Source: Dyella flava (GTDB taxonomy: Bacteria; Pseudomonadota; Gammaproteobacteria; Xanthomonadales; Rhodanobacteraceae). Taken from it: a stretch of 64,000 nucleotides of DNA. The stretch spans positions 62,001 to 126,000 of the forward strand of contig NZ_JADIKE010000029.1 of NCBI RefSeq assembly GCF_016904955.1, written 5' to 3'. Positions 1-7,501 of this stretch are shown one piece after another. The notes under the pieces were generated by a model, which saw only the letters and a list, made by a program, of their open reading frames with translations, was not told where the DNA came from and made no database searches. Numbering within the stretch: the first letter of the stretch is position 1; each line of letters begins with the position of its first letter. The position numbers and the translations under genes are program-made.

Positions 1-330
1 CAGCCGGTCGACTTCGGCCTGGAAGGGACGCGGGTCGATGCGGAACAGCACATCGCCCTGATGCACCTCGGCCCCTTCCTTGAACAGCACTGTGTCCACA
101 TATCCACCGACGCGGGGACGCACATCGACGGTATCGACCGCCTGCAGCTGGCCGGTGAAATCGGCGCTGTCGCTGATCGGCCGCAACATGGCCTGGGCGA
201 CGGTGACTTCGGGCGGACCGCCGGCGCCTGCGGCGGTTTGGGCCTGGGTCGCACCATGGTGGCCCAACAGCGCCCAGCTACCGGCGATCGCGACAATAAC
301 GAGGCCGGCCAGAATGGTCTTCTTAAACAT
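1..330 (-). CDS. RND efflux periplasmic adaptor subunit, N-terminal part
   Basis: Partial gene running off the left edge; 110 codons are visible from the ATG at 330. The first ~20 residues form a hydrophobic signal or anchor segment (FKKTILAGLVIVAIAGSW), followed by a short Ala/Gly/Gln-rich linker. The segment around residues 75-110 (VRPRVGGYVDTVLFKEGAEV, then GDVLFRIDP) is the start of the barrel-sandwich/lipoyl fold of HlyD/AcrA-type membrane fusion proteins, which bridge an inner-membrane RND pump to an outer-membrane channel. It diverges from a LysR regulator across 166 bp, an arrangement typical of a locally regulated efflux operon. The pump gene must lie outside the window. It is not adjacent to the two RND permeases at 40.6-47.3 kb, so it need not serve them. 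Confidence 0.85.
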   Translation of the reverse strand, partial: MFKKTILAGLVIVAIAGSWALLGHHGATQAQTAAGAGGPPEVTVAQAMLRPISDSADFTGQLQAVDTVDVRPRVGGYVDTVLFKEGAEVHQGDVLFRIDPRPFQAEVDRL

Positions 331-496
331 CTTTATCGCTCCCTGGGAATAGTCGTGCCGCAATGCAGCAGCGATGGGGAAACGAATGATGGGTATACCG
401 TACAGTTTAGAAAATCCGTTTATTGCGCAAGCCACTCGTGACTCTCAATCACGAATAGGCGCATAATCTGGCCCACTACCTGTTCTGGGCTGAGCT

Positions 497-1477
497 ATGG
501 AAGACTTTTCCGCTATTTCCGCCTTTGTCCGTGTGGTCGAGGCGAAGAGCTTTGCATCCGCCGCCGCACAGCTGGGCATGACCCCCTCGGGCGTCAGCCG
601 GGCGGTGTCGCGTCTGGAAGAGCAGCTGGGTGCGCGATTGCTGTTCCGCTCCACCCGTGCGCTGCGTTTAACCGACGATGGGGCCTCGTTCTATACCCGT
701 TGCAAGGAGATCCTTGCCGATCTCACCGAAGCGACCGAGGCGCTCGGATACGCCCACCGCAAGCCTCAGGGCAAGTTGCGGGTGGGTATGTCCGCCTCGG
801 TGGGGCGTGCGGCGATCGTGCCGCAGCTGTCGGATTTCGAGCGTCGCTATCCGGATATCCGCCTTGAGCTGATGATGTGCGACTACCCCTACGACTTGAA
901 TGAGGAAGGGGTGGATTGCGCCATCCGCATGGGCGAGCTGGAAGATTCCAGTCTGATCGCGCGCAAGATCGGCTATTTGCGCAATGTGCTGCTGGCCTCG
1001 CCGGAATACCTGCAGAAGTACGGCGCGCCCACCAGCATCGAGGATCTGAAGAACCACCGCTGCATCAACTACGTCTACGCCAATGGCAAGCCGCGCCAGT
1101 GGCAGTTCGATACGCCCAATGGCCGCGTCGAGATCGACGTCAACGCACACCTGCTGATCAACGACGGTGAATCAGTAATCCAGGCCGCCATGGCGGGGCT
1201 TGGCATCATCCAGGCGCCGCATGTGCTGGCGGCCTGCGCGCTGGACTTGAACAAGCTGGAACCGATCCTTCCCGACACCGTCTCCACCGGCAAGAACGTG
1301 TGGATCGTCTATCCGCAGAAGAAACATCTGTCGGCGCGTGTGCAGGCCTTTATCGAATGGGCGCGCGAGTTGTTCGAGCGCCCGTTCGAATCGGTGTGCC
1401 CGGCGGTGGAGCGTGCGCCGGTCGTCAATGCGCTGCGCCCGGTGCGCGAGCTGCCGCCTTCGCGTAGGACTCAATAA
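497..1477 (+). CDS. LysR-family transcriptional regulator
   Basis: 326 residues, normal for the family. Residues 1-60 are the winged helix-turn-helix (EDFSAISAFVRVVEAKSFAS, then AAQLGMTPSGVSRAVSRLEE), in which the recognition helix is clear; residues ~90-295 are the LysR substrate-binding domain. The C-terminal ~30 residues are Pro/Arg-rich and lie outside the domain. The gene diverges from the RND adaptor gene, so it probably controls that efflux operon and itself from the shared 166-bp region; this is inferred from position only. The effector cannot be deduced. The initiating ATG is the first in frame and places the HTH at the expected N-terminal position. Confidence 0.88.
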   Translation: MEDFSAISAFVRVVEAKSFASAAAQLGMTPSGVSRAVSRLEEQLGARLLFRSTRALRLTDDGASFYTRCKEILADLTEATEALGYAHRKPQGKLRVGMSASVGRAAIVPQLSDFERRYPDIRLELMMCDYPYDLNEEGVDCAIRMGELEDSSLIARKIGYLRNVLLASPEYLQKYGAPTSIEDLKNHRCINYVYANGKPRQWQFDTPNGRVEIDVNAHLLINDGESVIQAAMAGLGIIQAPHVLAACALDLNKLEPILPDTVSTGKNVWIVYPQKKHLSARVQAFIEWARELFERPFESVCPAVERAPVVNALRPVRELPPSRRTQ

Positions 1478-1508
1478 GCGCACATCGCGTGGATCGGGAT
1501 GGATTGAG

Positions 1509-1602
1509 TAGGTTGGGTTAGCGCAGCGTAACCCAACGATGTTTGTCGCTTCGATGGAATTCCGTTGGGTTACGCTGCGCTAACCCAACCTACCCAACCT
1601 AC
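1509..1602. repeat. Inverted pair of TAGGTTGGGTTA palindromic repeats
   Basis: Two inverted copies of the element TAGGTTGGGTTAGCGCAGCG (1509-1538 and 1563-1602) separated by ~24 bp. Each copy is itself palindromic (GTTGGGTTA...TAACCCAAC). It lies between the convergent lysR and uppP genes and could act as a bidirectional terminator. Related pairs occur at 24.77 and 29.53 kb. Confidence 0.85.
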
Positions 1603-1618
1603 AGCGACTCCTGTGGAC

Positions 1619-2416
1619 TCAGCTGCCACTTGGAATCAACAGCAACAACGCCGCACCCAACGCAATGCGATACACCGCAAACCACGTAAACCGATGCGTG
1701 CGGATATAACCCAGCAGCCACTTCACCGCGACAAAAGCAACAATCAGCGACACCACAAAACCAACGATCAACGCCGCCCAATCTTCATGCGCCGCGTCAC
1801 CATGCTTGAGCACCTTCAGCAATTCATACCCGGTCGCGGCATACATCGTCGGAATACCCACCAGAAATGAAAACTCCGTCGCCGCCGCACGGTTGCTGGT
1901 GCCGGACAGCATGGCCGTGAAGATCGTCGCGCCCGAACGTGACGTCCCCGGAAACACGCCCGCCACGATCTGCGCAATACCCACCAGGATCGCCACGCGC
2001 CAGGTCACGTCCTTGCAATCCACCTGCCGCGCGGCCATCGCTTCCGCGCCCAGGATCCAGAACCCGCCGATCAACAGCGCCCAGGCAATCGGTGTCACCG
2101 TTTCCGGCAATTTGAAACCATAGTGCGTGACCACCACGCCAAGCACGCAGGTAATAAGAAATGCGGCGATCAGCTTGAACAGATAGCTGCGATTGGCCGC
2201 ATCCTGCCACTGCGTCAGCAGCTGCCAGATGCGTTTCCAGTAGACCAGCGTAATCGCGAGGATGGCACCGGCCTGGATGCCGACATTGAACAAGTCCGAG
2301 CGCATGCCCAACCCGAACTTTTCCGCGATCAGCAGGTGACCGGTACTGGAGACCGGCAGGAATTCGGTAATACCCTCGATGATGCCAAGCAGGATGACGT
2401 TGATAAGGTCGTGCAT
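1619..2416 (-). CDS. uppP: Undecaprenyl-diphosphatase UppP (BacA type)
   Basis: 265-residue polytopic inner-membrane protein that dephosphorylates undecaprenyl pyrophosphate to regenerate the lipid carrier used for peptidoglycan, O-antigen and exopolysaccharide. The two family signatures are present: EGITEFLPVSSTGH at residues 14-27 and PGTSRSGAT near residue 165, which together form the active site. I chose the ATG at 2416 because GGAGG lies 8 nt upstream and the protein then begins MHDLINV, as in other UppP proteins; an in-frame ATG at 2440 is less likely. The enzyme is relevant to the undecaprenyl-dependent exopolysaccharide operon that begins 2 kb away, but it is separated from it by glnA and read on the opposite strand. 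Confidence 0.95.
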   Translation of the reverse strand: MHDLINVILLGIIEGITEFLPVSSTGHLLIAEKFGLGMRSDLFNVGIQAGAILAITLVYWKRIWQLLTQWQDAANRSYLFKLIAAFLITCVLGVVVTHYGFKLPETVTPIAWALLIGGFWILGAEAMAARQVDCKDVTWRVAILVGIAQIVAGVFPGTSRSGATIFTAMLSGTSNRAAATEFSFLVGIPTMYAATGYELLKVLKHGDAAHEDWAALIVGFVVSLIVAFVAVKWLLGYIRTHRFTWFAVYRIALGAALLLLIPSGS

Positions 2417-2532
2417 GTAGCAGCCTCCAGGCCGACACAAAACGGCATAGCTTAGGCGGAATGATGGGGCAGGTCTGTCGTACGCCGCCGCGGAATTTTT
2501 GCCGTCGTCACCTTCCGTTTGTCGTCGGAAGG

Positions 2533-2549
2533 TGCACCATTATGGTGCA
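2533..2549. promoter_or_regulatory. NtrC-binding site (strong, perfect dyad)
   Basis: TGCACCATTATGGTGCA matches the known NtrC consensus TGCACC-N5-GGTGCA exactly and is a perfect palindrome. It is centred ~120 bp upstream of the predicted sigma-54 start site of glnA, the position where NtrC enhancers normally sit. Confidence 0.85.
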
Positions 2550-2554
2550 AATGA

Positions 2555-2571
2555 TTTCACAATATGGTGCA
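2555..2571. promoter_or_regulatory. NtrC-binding site (weaker second copy)
   Basis: TTTCACAATATGGTGCA keeps one perfect half-site (GGTGCA) and a degenerate other half. It starts exactly 22 bp after the strong site, two helical turns, so two NtrC dimers could bind on the same face of the DNA. Confidence 0.7.
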
Positions 2572-2633
2572 TTAAAGACTTGCCAGAACCGCCGATTTCA
2601 ATTCAAATGCCTGACGCACCGGGCTTTTCACCG

Positions 2634-2650
2634 TTGGTACGGTGTTTGCC
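2634..2650 (+). promoter_or_regulatory. Sigma-54 (-24/-12) promoter of glnA
   Basis: TTGGTACGGTGTTTGCC has GG and GC separated by exactly 10 nt, as sigma-54 RNA polymerase requires, with a good match to TTGGCAC-N4-TTGC. The predicted start is near 2661, giving a ~32-nt leader before the glnA ATG. With the two NtrC sites upstream this forms a complete nitrogen-regulated promoter. Confidence 0.8.
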
Positions 2651-2692
2651 TTAAAGCACGCGCGATCCCCTTTCACGACCCGAGGTTCCACC

Positions 2693-4102
2693 ATGTCCGC
2701 CAAGAAAGTTCTCGACCTGATCCAGGAGCATGAGGTCGAGTTCGTCGACCTGCGTTTTGCCGACATGCTCGGCAAGCACCACCACGTGACCTTCCCCGCC
2801 CACGCCATCGACGAGTCCACTTTCGAAGACGGCAAGATGTTCGACGGTTCCTCGATCACCGGCTGGAAGGGCATCAACGAGTCGGACATGGTGCTGCTGC
2901 CTGATCCGGAAACCGCCTACCTCGATCCGTTCAGCGGCCACACCCAGCTGGTCCTGCATTGCGACGTGCTCGAACCCAGCACCATGCAGGCCTATGGCCG
3001 CGATCCACGCTCCATCGCCAAGCGCGGCGAGGCGTTCCTCAAGTCCACCGGCGTGGCGGACACCGCCTTCTTCGGTCCGGAACCGGAATTCTTCATTTTC
3101 GACGGCGTGCGCTGGCAGAACGACATGGGCCGCGTGTTCTACGAGATCGAATCGCAGGAAGCGGCATGGAGCTCGCGCTTCAAGTACGACGAAGGCAACA
3201 GCGGCCATCGTCCGGGCGTAAAGGGCGGCTATTTCCCGGTCAGCCCGGTCGACTCGCTGGGCGACCTGCGCGCTGACATGTGCAAGGTGCTGGAATCGCT
3301 GGGCCAGGTGGTGGAAGTGCATCACCACGAAGTGGCCAACGCCGGCCAGTGCGAAATCGGCACCAAGTTCAACACGCTGGTGAAGAAGGCCGACGAGCTG
3401 ATGACGATGAAGTACGTCATCAAGAACGTCGCCCACCAGAACGGCAAGACCGTCACCTTCATGCCCAAGCCGATCGTCGGCGACAACGGCAGCGGCATGC
3501 ACGTGCACCAGTCGCTGGCGAAGGACGGCAAGAACCTGTTCTCCGGCGATCTGTACGGCGGCCTGTCGCAGACCGCCCTGTGGTACATCGGCGGCATCTT
3601 CAAGCACGCCAAGGCCATCAACGCGTTCGCCAACTCCACCACCAACAGCTACAAGCGCCTGGTACCGGGCTTCGAAGCGCCGGTGATGCTCGCCTACTCC
3701 GCGCGCAACCGCTCGGCGAGCTGCCGCATTCCGTTCGTGTCGAACCCGAAGGGCCGCCGCATCGAAGTGCGCTTCCCCGATCCGATGCAGTCCGGCTACC
3801 TCACCTTCACCGCGCTGATGATGGCCGGTCTGGACGGCATCTTGAACAAGATCGATCCGGGTGCGCCGGCCGACAAGGATCTCTACGATCTGCCGCCGGA
3901 AGAAGAGAAGAACATCCCGCAAGTGTGCTCCAGCCTCGACGCCGCCCTGGAAGCGCTCGACAAGGATCGCGACTTCCTCAAGGCCGGCGGTGTGTTCACC
4001 GACGACTTCATCGACGCCTATATCGAGGTGAAGATGCAGGAAGTCACGCGTTACCGCGCCAGCACACATCCGCTGGAATTCCAGATGTACTACGCGATCT
4101 GA
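2693..4102 (+). CDS. glnA: Type I glutamine synthetase
   Basis: 469 residues, the standard length of GSI-beta. It makes glutamine from glutamate, ammonia and ATP in the cytoplasm. The beta-grasp N-terminus ([20 protein letters not shown]) is followed by the catalytic domain with metal-binding and ATP-binding motifs ([33 protein letters not shown]). The adenylylation loop [10 protein letters not shown] carries the tyrosine modified by GlnE, so activity is expected to be controlled by adenylylation as well as transcription. I chose the ATG at 2693 rather than in-frame upstream codons because it gives [10 protein letters not shown] and falls after the sigma-54 start. The promoter carries two NtrC sites and a -24/-12 element. 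A hairpin 24 bp downstream ends the transcript. No ntrBC genes follow glnA here. Confidence 0.98.
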   Translation: MSAKKVLDLIQEHEVEFVDLRFADMLGKHHHVTFPAHAIDESTFEDGKMFDGSSITGWKGINESDMVLLPDPETAYLDPFSGHTQLVLHCDVLEPSTMQAYGRDPRSIAKRGEAFLKSTGVADTAFFGPEPEFFIFDGVRWQNDMGRVFYEIESQEAAWSSRFKYDEGNSGHRPGVKGGYFPVSPVDSLGDLRADMCKVLESLGQVVEVHHHEVANAGQCEIGTKFNTLVKKADELMTMKYVIKNVAHQNGKTVTFMPKPIVGDNGSGMHVHQSLAKDGKNLFSGDLYGGLSQTALWYIGGIFKHAKAINAFANSTTNSYKRLVPGFEAPVMLAYSARNRSASCRIPFVSNPKGRRIEVRFPDPMQSGYLTFTALMMAGLDGILNKIDPGAPADKDLYDLPPEEEKNIPQVCSSLDAALEALDKDRDFLKAGGVFTDDFIDAYIEVKMQEVTRYRASTHPLEFQMYYAI

Positions 4103-4126
4103 TCGTCATTACATTGGCTGTGCAAG

Positions 4127-4157
4127 ACAACGGGCGCCTCGGCGCCCGTTGTCGTTT
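4127..4157 (+). terminator. Hairpin after glnA
   Basis: A 12-bp perfect stem, ACAACGGGCGCC paired with GGCGCCCGTTGT (4127-4138 with 4141-4152), starts 24 bp after the glnA stop codon and is followed by a short CGTTT run. It is a probable terminator with a weak T tract. Confidence 0.7.
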
Positions 4158-4545
4158 CCGGGCCGTCACGCGCCGGCGGATGTCGGACAAACAAGCCATT
4201 TCATACTCATCCGAAATCGCTGCGACCCGCGAAAATTTCAGAACAGTTCTATATGTCGTCGATAGGGCGATCGCTAGTATTTCCTACGAAATCCCCTACA
4301 CGGTCTTGCCAAAACATCTCATTTGGCCCGGCCTGATGTATTCGTACTGAAGGCGTCAGCACGTCGATCAGTCATGTCGCCGGATCACCAGTCAAGACGG
4401 CTTGGTGTCCGCATCGTCGACACGAATAAAAACACCAAAGCGGGGAAAGCAAGCGGACTCACGATCCGCGGCCTTCCTGCGCGCGTACATCGACGGAGAT
4501 TCATCTGACAACGGTCTGACTACCTGTTTTTGCTAGAGCGAGGAA
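4158..4545. other. Leader and promoter region of the exopolysaccharide operon
   Basis: This 388-bp gap between the glnA terminator and the first exopolysaccharide gene holds no convincing gene. It is more A+T-rich than its surroundings near 4180-4330 and should contain the operon promoter, but I cannot assign -35/-10 boxes with confidence. A GCGAGGAA ribosome-binding sequence sits just before the ATG at 4546. Confidence 0.5.
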
Positions 4546-5916
4546 ATGAATGCCATGCGCGCAGTCATCTGGATGCTGCTGGATCTGCTATCGATAGTGT
4601 CGGCTACCTGGCTCGCCTATCGGTACATCGGTGGTGCATGGATATCCCCGAGTGATAGCGACGTGGCGTTGGGCCTGACCTGCAGTCTCCTGTTGCTACT
4701 TGCCTTTGTCGTAGTGGGTGTCTACGCCGGCAAATATCAAACCAGACCAACCGGTGCCATCGCACGAATTGTGCTGATGTCCTTGCTGGCCTGGGCCGTC
4801 GCCAATCGCGCGGTGATCGACATGCAGGTCGATCAGGCACAGGTGACCGCCTGGCTTGACCTGTGCCTGATCATCTCGATCGCCCTGATGGCGGCGATCC
4901 GTGTGTTATGCGGCGAGTGGATACGTCGAGTCGAAAGCAAGCATGCTCAGGCGCGGCGCGTCGTCGTCGTGGGTGACGCCGCCTATCTGGAACGATGGCT
5001 GCCGCGTGCGAAACGCGAGGCGGGCGGCTACGCCATCGTTGCGACATGGGCCAGCGAATCCAGCCCGCAAACGGAGCACGGTACCTCCGGGGCCCTGAAA
5101 ACGCTGGTAACCAAGGCCAAGCACAGAGACTTCGATGAACTCTGGCTGGCGCTGCCAATGTCCCGGCAAGAAGAGATAAGCCGCTACATCAAGGCCCTGC
5201 AACATCACTTCATCGACATCCGCCTTTTTGCGGATGTGCAGAACCTTCCGCTCTTCAACCCAACCGCCACCAAGGTGGCGGGCACGACCTTTATCGATCT
5301 GGTCACATCGCCGCGTCACTGCGAGGATGTCTGGTCGAAGTCGCTGTTCGACCGATTGTTCGCGCTGTGTGTCCTGTTGCTGCTGTCTCCGGTCCTGCTG
5401 GCAATCGCCGCGTTGGTGAAGCTCACGTCTCGCGGCCCCGTATTTTTTCGCCAGCGACGCAAAGGTGTGGATGGGCGTGAATTCACCATCCTCAAATTCC
5501 GCTCGATGCATGTGCACAGGGAAGCCGCCGGCCGGTTGACCCAGGCCAGCAAAAACGACAAGCGCGTAACGCCGATAGGACGCTTCCTGCGCAAGACCAG
5601 CCTGGACGAACTGCCGCAATTCATCAATGTGTTGTTCGGGCAGATGTCGGTCGTAGGGCCACGGCCCCATGCACTTGAACATGATGATTTCTACATGCGC
5701 CTGATCGACGGTTACATGTACCGCTACCGCATCAAACCCGGCATCACCGGTTGGGCGCAAATCAATGGCGCTCGCGGCGAAACCGCCCAGGTCGAATGCA
5801 TGGCGCGTCGGGTCGCGCTCGATCTTTTCTACATCCAACACTGGTCGTTCTGGCTGGACCTGAAGATCGTCGTGATGACGGTGTTCAACGGGTTTGCGGG
5901 CAGGAACGCCTACTGA
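4546..5916 (+). CDS. Priming undecaprenyl-phosphate sugar-phosphate transferase (WcaJ/GumD type)
   Basis: 456 residues. It transfers a sugar 1-phosphate from a nucleotide sugar to undecaprenyl phosphate, starting exopolysaccharide repeat-unit assembly on the inner membrane. The N-terminal ~120 residues hold four hydrophobic segments, then a nucleotide-binding-like region (~130-250). The C-terminal bacterial sugar-transferase domain (from ~265) shows KSLFDRLFALCVLLLLSPVL, then GPVFFRQRRKG, FTILKFRSM, SLDELPQFINV, MSVVGPRPH and KPGITGWAQING, all family hallmarks. First gene of a ten-gene overlapping operon; its TGA overlaps the next ATG (TGATG). The substrate is probably UDP-glucose or UDP-galactose by family analogy but is not readable from sequence. 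An ATG nine bases downstream (4555) is an alternative start. Confidence 0.92.
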   Translation: MNAMRAVIWMLLDLLSIVSATWLAYRYIGGAWISPSDSDVALGLTCSLLLLLAFVVVGVYAGKYQTRPTGAIARIVLMSLLAWAVANRAVIDMQVDQAQVTAWLDLCLIISIALMAAIRVLCGEWIRRVESKHAQARRVVVVGDAAYLERWLPRAKREAGGYAIVATWASESSPQTEHGTSGALKTLVTKAKHRDFDELWLALPMSRQEEISRYIKALQHHFIDIRLFADVQNLPLFNPTATKVAGTTFIDLVTSPRHCEDVWSKSLFDRLFALCVLLLLSPVLLAIAALVKLTSRGPVFFRQRRKGVDGREFTILKFRSMHVHREAAGRLTQASKNDKRVTPIGRFLRKTSLDELPQFINVLFGQMSVVGPRPHALEHDDFYMRLIDGYMYRYRIKPGITGWAQINGARGETAQVECMARRVALDLFYIQHWSFWLDLKIVVMTVFNGFAGRNAY

Positions 5917-7046
5917 TGAAGCCGAATTTGCCCATGAACGCCACATCAATTTCTTGCAACCGCATCGCGCATGCATTCATGGCCCGCGCAGCGATCGTGT
6001 TGATGGCCGTGTGGCTGGGCGGCTGCGCGATTGCGCCCGGCATGAACGCACCCTCAAGCCAAGACGCACCATCGGTAACCCTCATCACACCGGCAGTCAT
6101 TGCCGCGCAAAAGCCAGTGGACGATCCGCAAGTGAGTCGTTTGCGCGCCGCTTTCGCGGAAAAAAGCGCGGGATATCGGATCGGAGCGGCCGACATCCTC
6201 GCCATTGGCGTGGTCAATCACCCCGAGCTGGTGCCGCCTGATGCGCCGCCGATGCGTAACGGCAACGACCAGCCGTTTGGATTCGTGATCGACGCCACGG
6301 GGCAACTGAATTATCCCTACGTGGGAAGTCTGGTTGTCGCCGGCAAAACCGTCGAACAAGTGCGTAGCGAGCTGACCAACAAGCTCGCGCATTACATTCG
6401 CGATCCGCAGGTTGCCGTACGCGTGATCGGTTTCCGCAGCAAGCGGGTCTATATCGATGGCGCCGTGCATACAGCCGGCAGCCAGGACATCACCGATGTG
6501 CCCATGACCTTGGCATTGGCGCTGGCCGGTGCCGGCAGCATTCCCGCCAGCGGCGATGCCAGCACGATCACCATCAATCGTGCCGGCAAGGTATATCCGG
6601 TCAACCTGCCTGCGCTGGCGCGTGCCGGGCACGGTGCTCAAGACATCTATCTGCGCGATGGCGATCGCGTACACGTCGCCGACCGCGCCGACAACCCGGT
6701 CTTCGTAGCCGGTGAAGTAGGGCAGGCACGTGCCGTACCCATGCGCGATGGCGCACTGAGTCTTGGCGATGCGCTGGCGCTATCCGGATCGGTCAGCCAG
6801 GTCGGCAGCAATCCGCGCGGCATCTATGTCGTGCGCGTGCGCGACAACAGCGACGCGCCCGAAGTATTTCGCCTCGATGCAGCATCGCCTACCGGTCTTG
6901 CGCTTGCCGGACGCTTTCAACTTCAGTCGCGCGATCTGGTCTACGTACAGACGGCCGGTCTGATGCGCTGGAACCGCATCATGAGCTTGCTCACCTCCAG
7001 CACGCTCTCGCTCTACTACTCACAGCGCGCGGTAGATGGCCCATGA
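5916..7046 (+). CDS. Outer-membrane polysaccharide export lipoprotein (Wza/GumB family)
   Basis: 376 residues starting at the ATG that overlaps the upstream stop. A hydrophobic stretch ending in the lipobox LGGC (Cys near residue 36) marks a lipoprotein. The polysaccharide-export domain (YRIGAADILAIGVVNHPEL, then IDATGQLNYPYVGSLVVAGK) is followed by two SLBB-type beta-grasp regions (KRVYIDGAVHTAG; NPVFVAGEVGQA). The C-terminal segment LMRWNRIMSLL resembles the amphipathic helix that crosses the outer membrane in Wza. It would form the octameric exit channel working with the BY-kinase/copolymerase encoded two genes downstream. It overlaps the phosphatase gene by 4 bp (ATGA), indicating translational coupling. 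Confidence 0.92.
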   Translation: MKPNLPMNATSISCNRIAHAFMARAAIVLMAVWLGGCAIAPGMNAPSSQDAPSVTLITPAVIAAQKPVDDPQVSRLRAAFAEKSAGYRIGAADILAIGVVNHPELVPPDAPPMRNGNDQPFGFVIDATGQLNYPYVGSLVVAGKTVEQVRSELTNKLAHYIRDPQVAVRVIGFRSKRVYIDGAVHTAGSQDITDVPMTLALALAGAGSIPASGDASTITINRAGKVYPVNLPALARAGHGAQDIYLRDGDRVHVADRADNPVFVAGEVGQARAVPMRDGALSLGDALALSGSVSQVGSNPRGIYVVRVRDNSDAPEVFRLDAASPTGLALAGRFQLQSRDLVYVQTAGLMRWNRIMSLLTSSTLSLYYSQRAVDGP

Positions 7047-7501
7047 TCGGCGGTGTTCTCGTTGTTTGCGTCGGCAACCTGTGCCGCAGTCCGATGGCCG
7101 AAGGATTGCTGCGGCGAGCCATGCCCGGCATGAAAGTGACATCGGCCGGCATCCAGGCGCGGGCCGGCATGTCTGCCGACCCGTATGCCGTGTCCGTCAT
7201 GCTGTCGCACCACATCGATATCAGCGGGCACCGCTCGCAGCCATTGAGCGGCGCCCTGTGCGCAGGACATGACGTGATGTTCGTCATGGACGAACCCCTG
7301 AAACAGCACGTGCTGAACCGTTATCCGCAACTTCGCGGCCGAGTCCATCTGCTTGACCGAGAAGGCATCGCCGATCCATACCGTCAACCCCATGACGTGT
7401 TCGTCAACTGTTACGAGCGCATCGCCGCGGCCGTGGACGCCTGGCAGCCGCGACTGAGTGCGCTACTTGGGGCATCCGCACGAGATATGTCATCACCATG
7501 A
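7043..7501 (+). CDS. Low-molecular-weight protein-tyrosine phosphatase (Wzb type)
   Basis: 152 residues. The P-loop CVGNLCRSP (C-X5-R-S) near residue 9 and the general-acid motif DPY near residue 110 are the two catalytic elements of LMW-PTPs. In Wzx/Wzy systems such enzymes dephosphorylate the tyrosine-rich tail of the BY-kinase and so control polymer length and output; the kinase gene is next and overlaps by 4 bp (ATGA). Cytoplasmic, no signal peptide. The standard Xanthomonas gum operon as I know it lacks this gene, so this locus is nearer the wza-wzb-wzc arrangement. Confidence 0.93.
   Translation: MIGGVLVVCVGNLCRSPMAEGLLRRAMPGMKVTSAGIQARAGMSADPYAVSVMLSHHIDISGHRSQPLSGALCAGHDVMFVMDEPLKQHVLNRYPQLRGRVHLLDREGIADPYRQPHDVFVNCYERIAAAVDAWQPRLSALLGASARDMSSP

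Noticed and set aside
2651..4069. A long open frame (472 codons) on the minus strand opposite glnA
   Set aside because: It lies wholly opposite a certain gene; its His/Val/Ala/Arg-rich composition is typical of antisense frames in high-GC DNA, and it has no recognisable domain.
4323..4508. Short frame in the exopolysaccharide leader
   Set aside because: No ribosome-binding site, no domain, and it lies in a likely promoter region.
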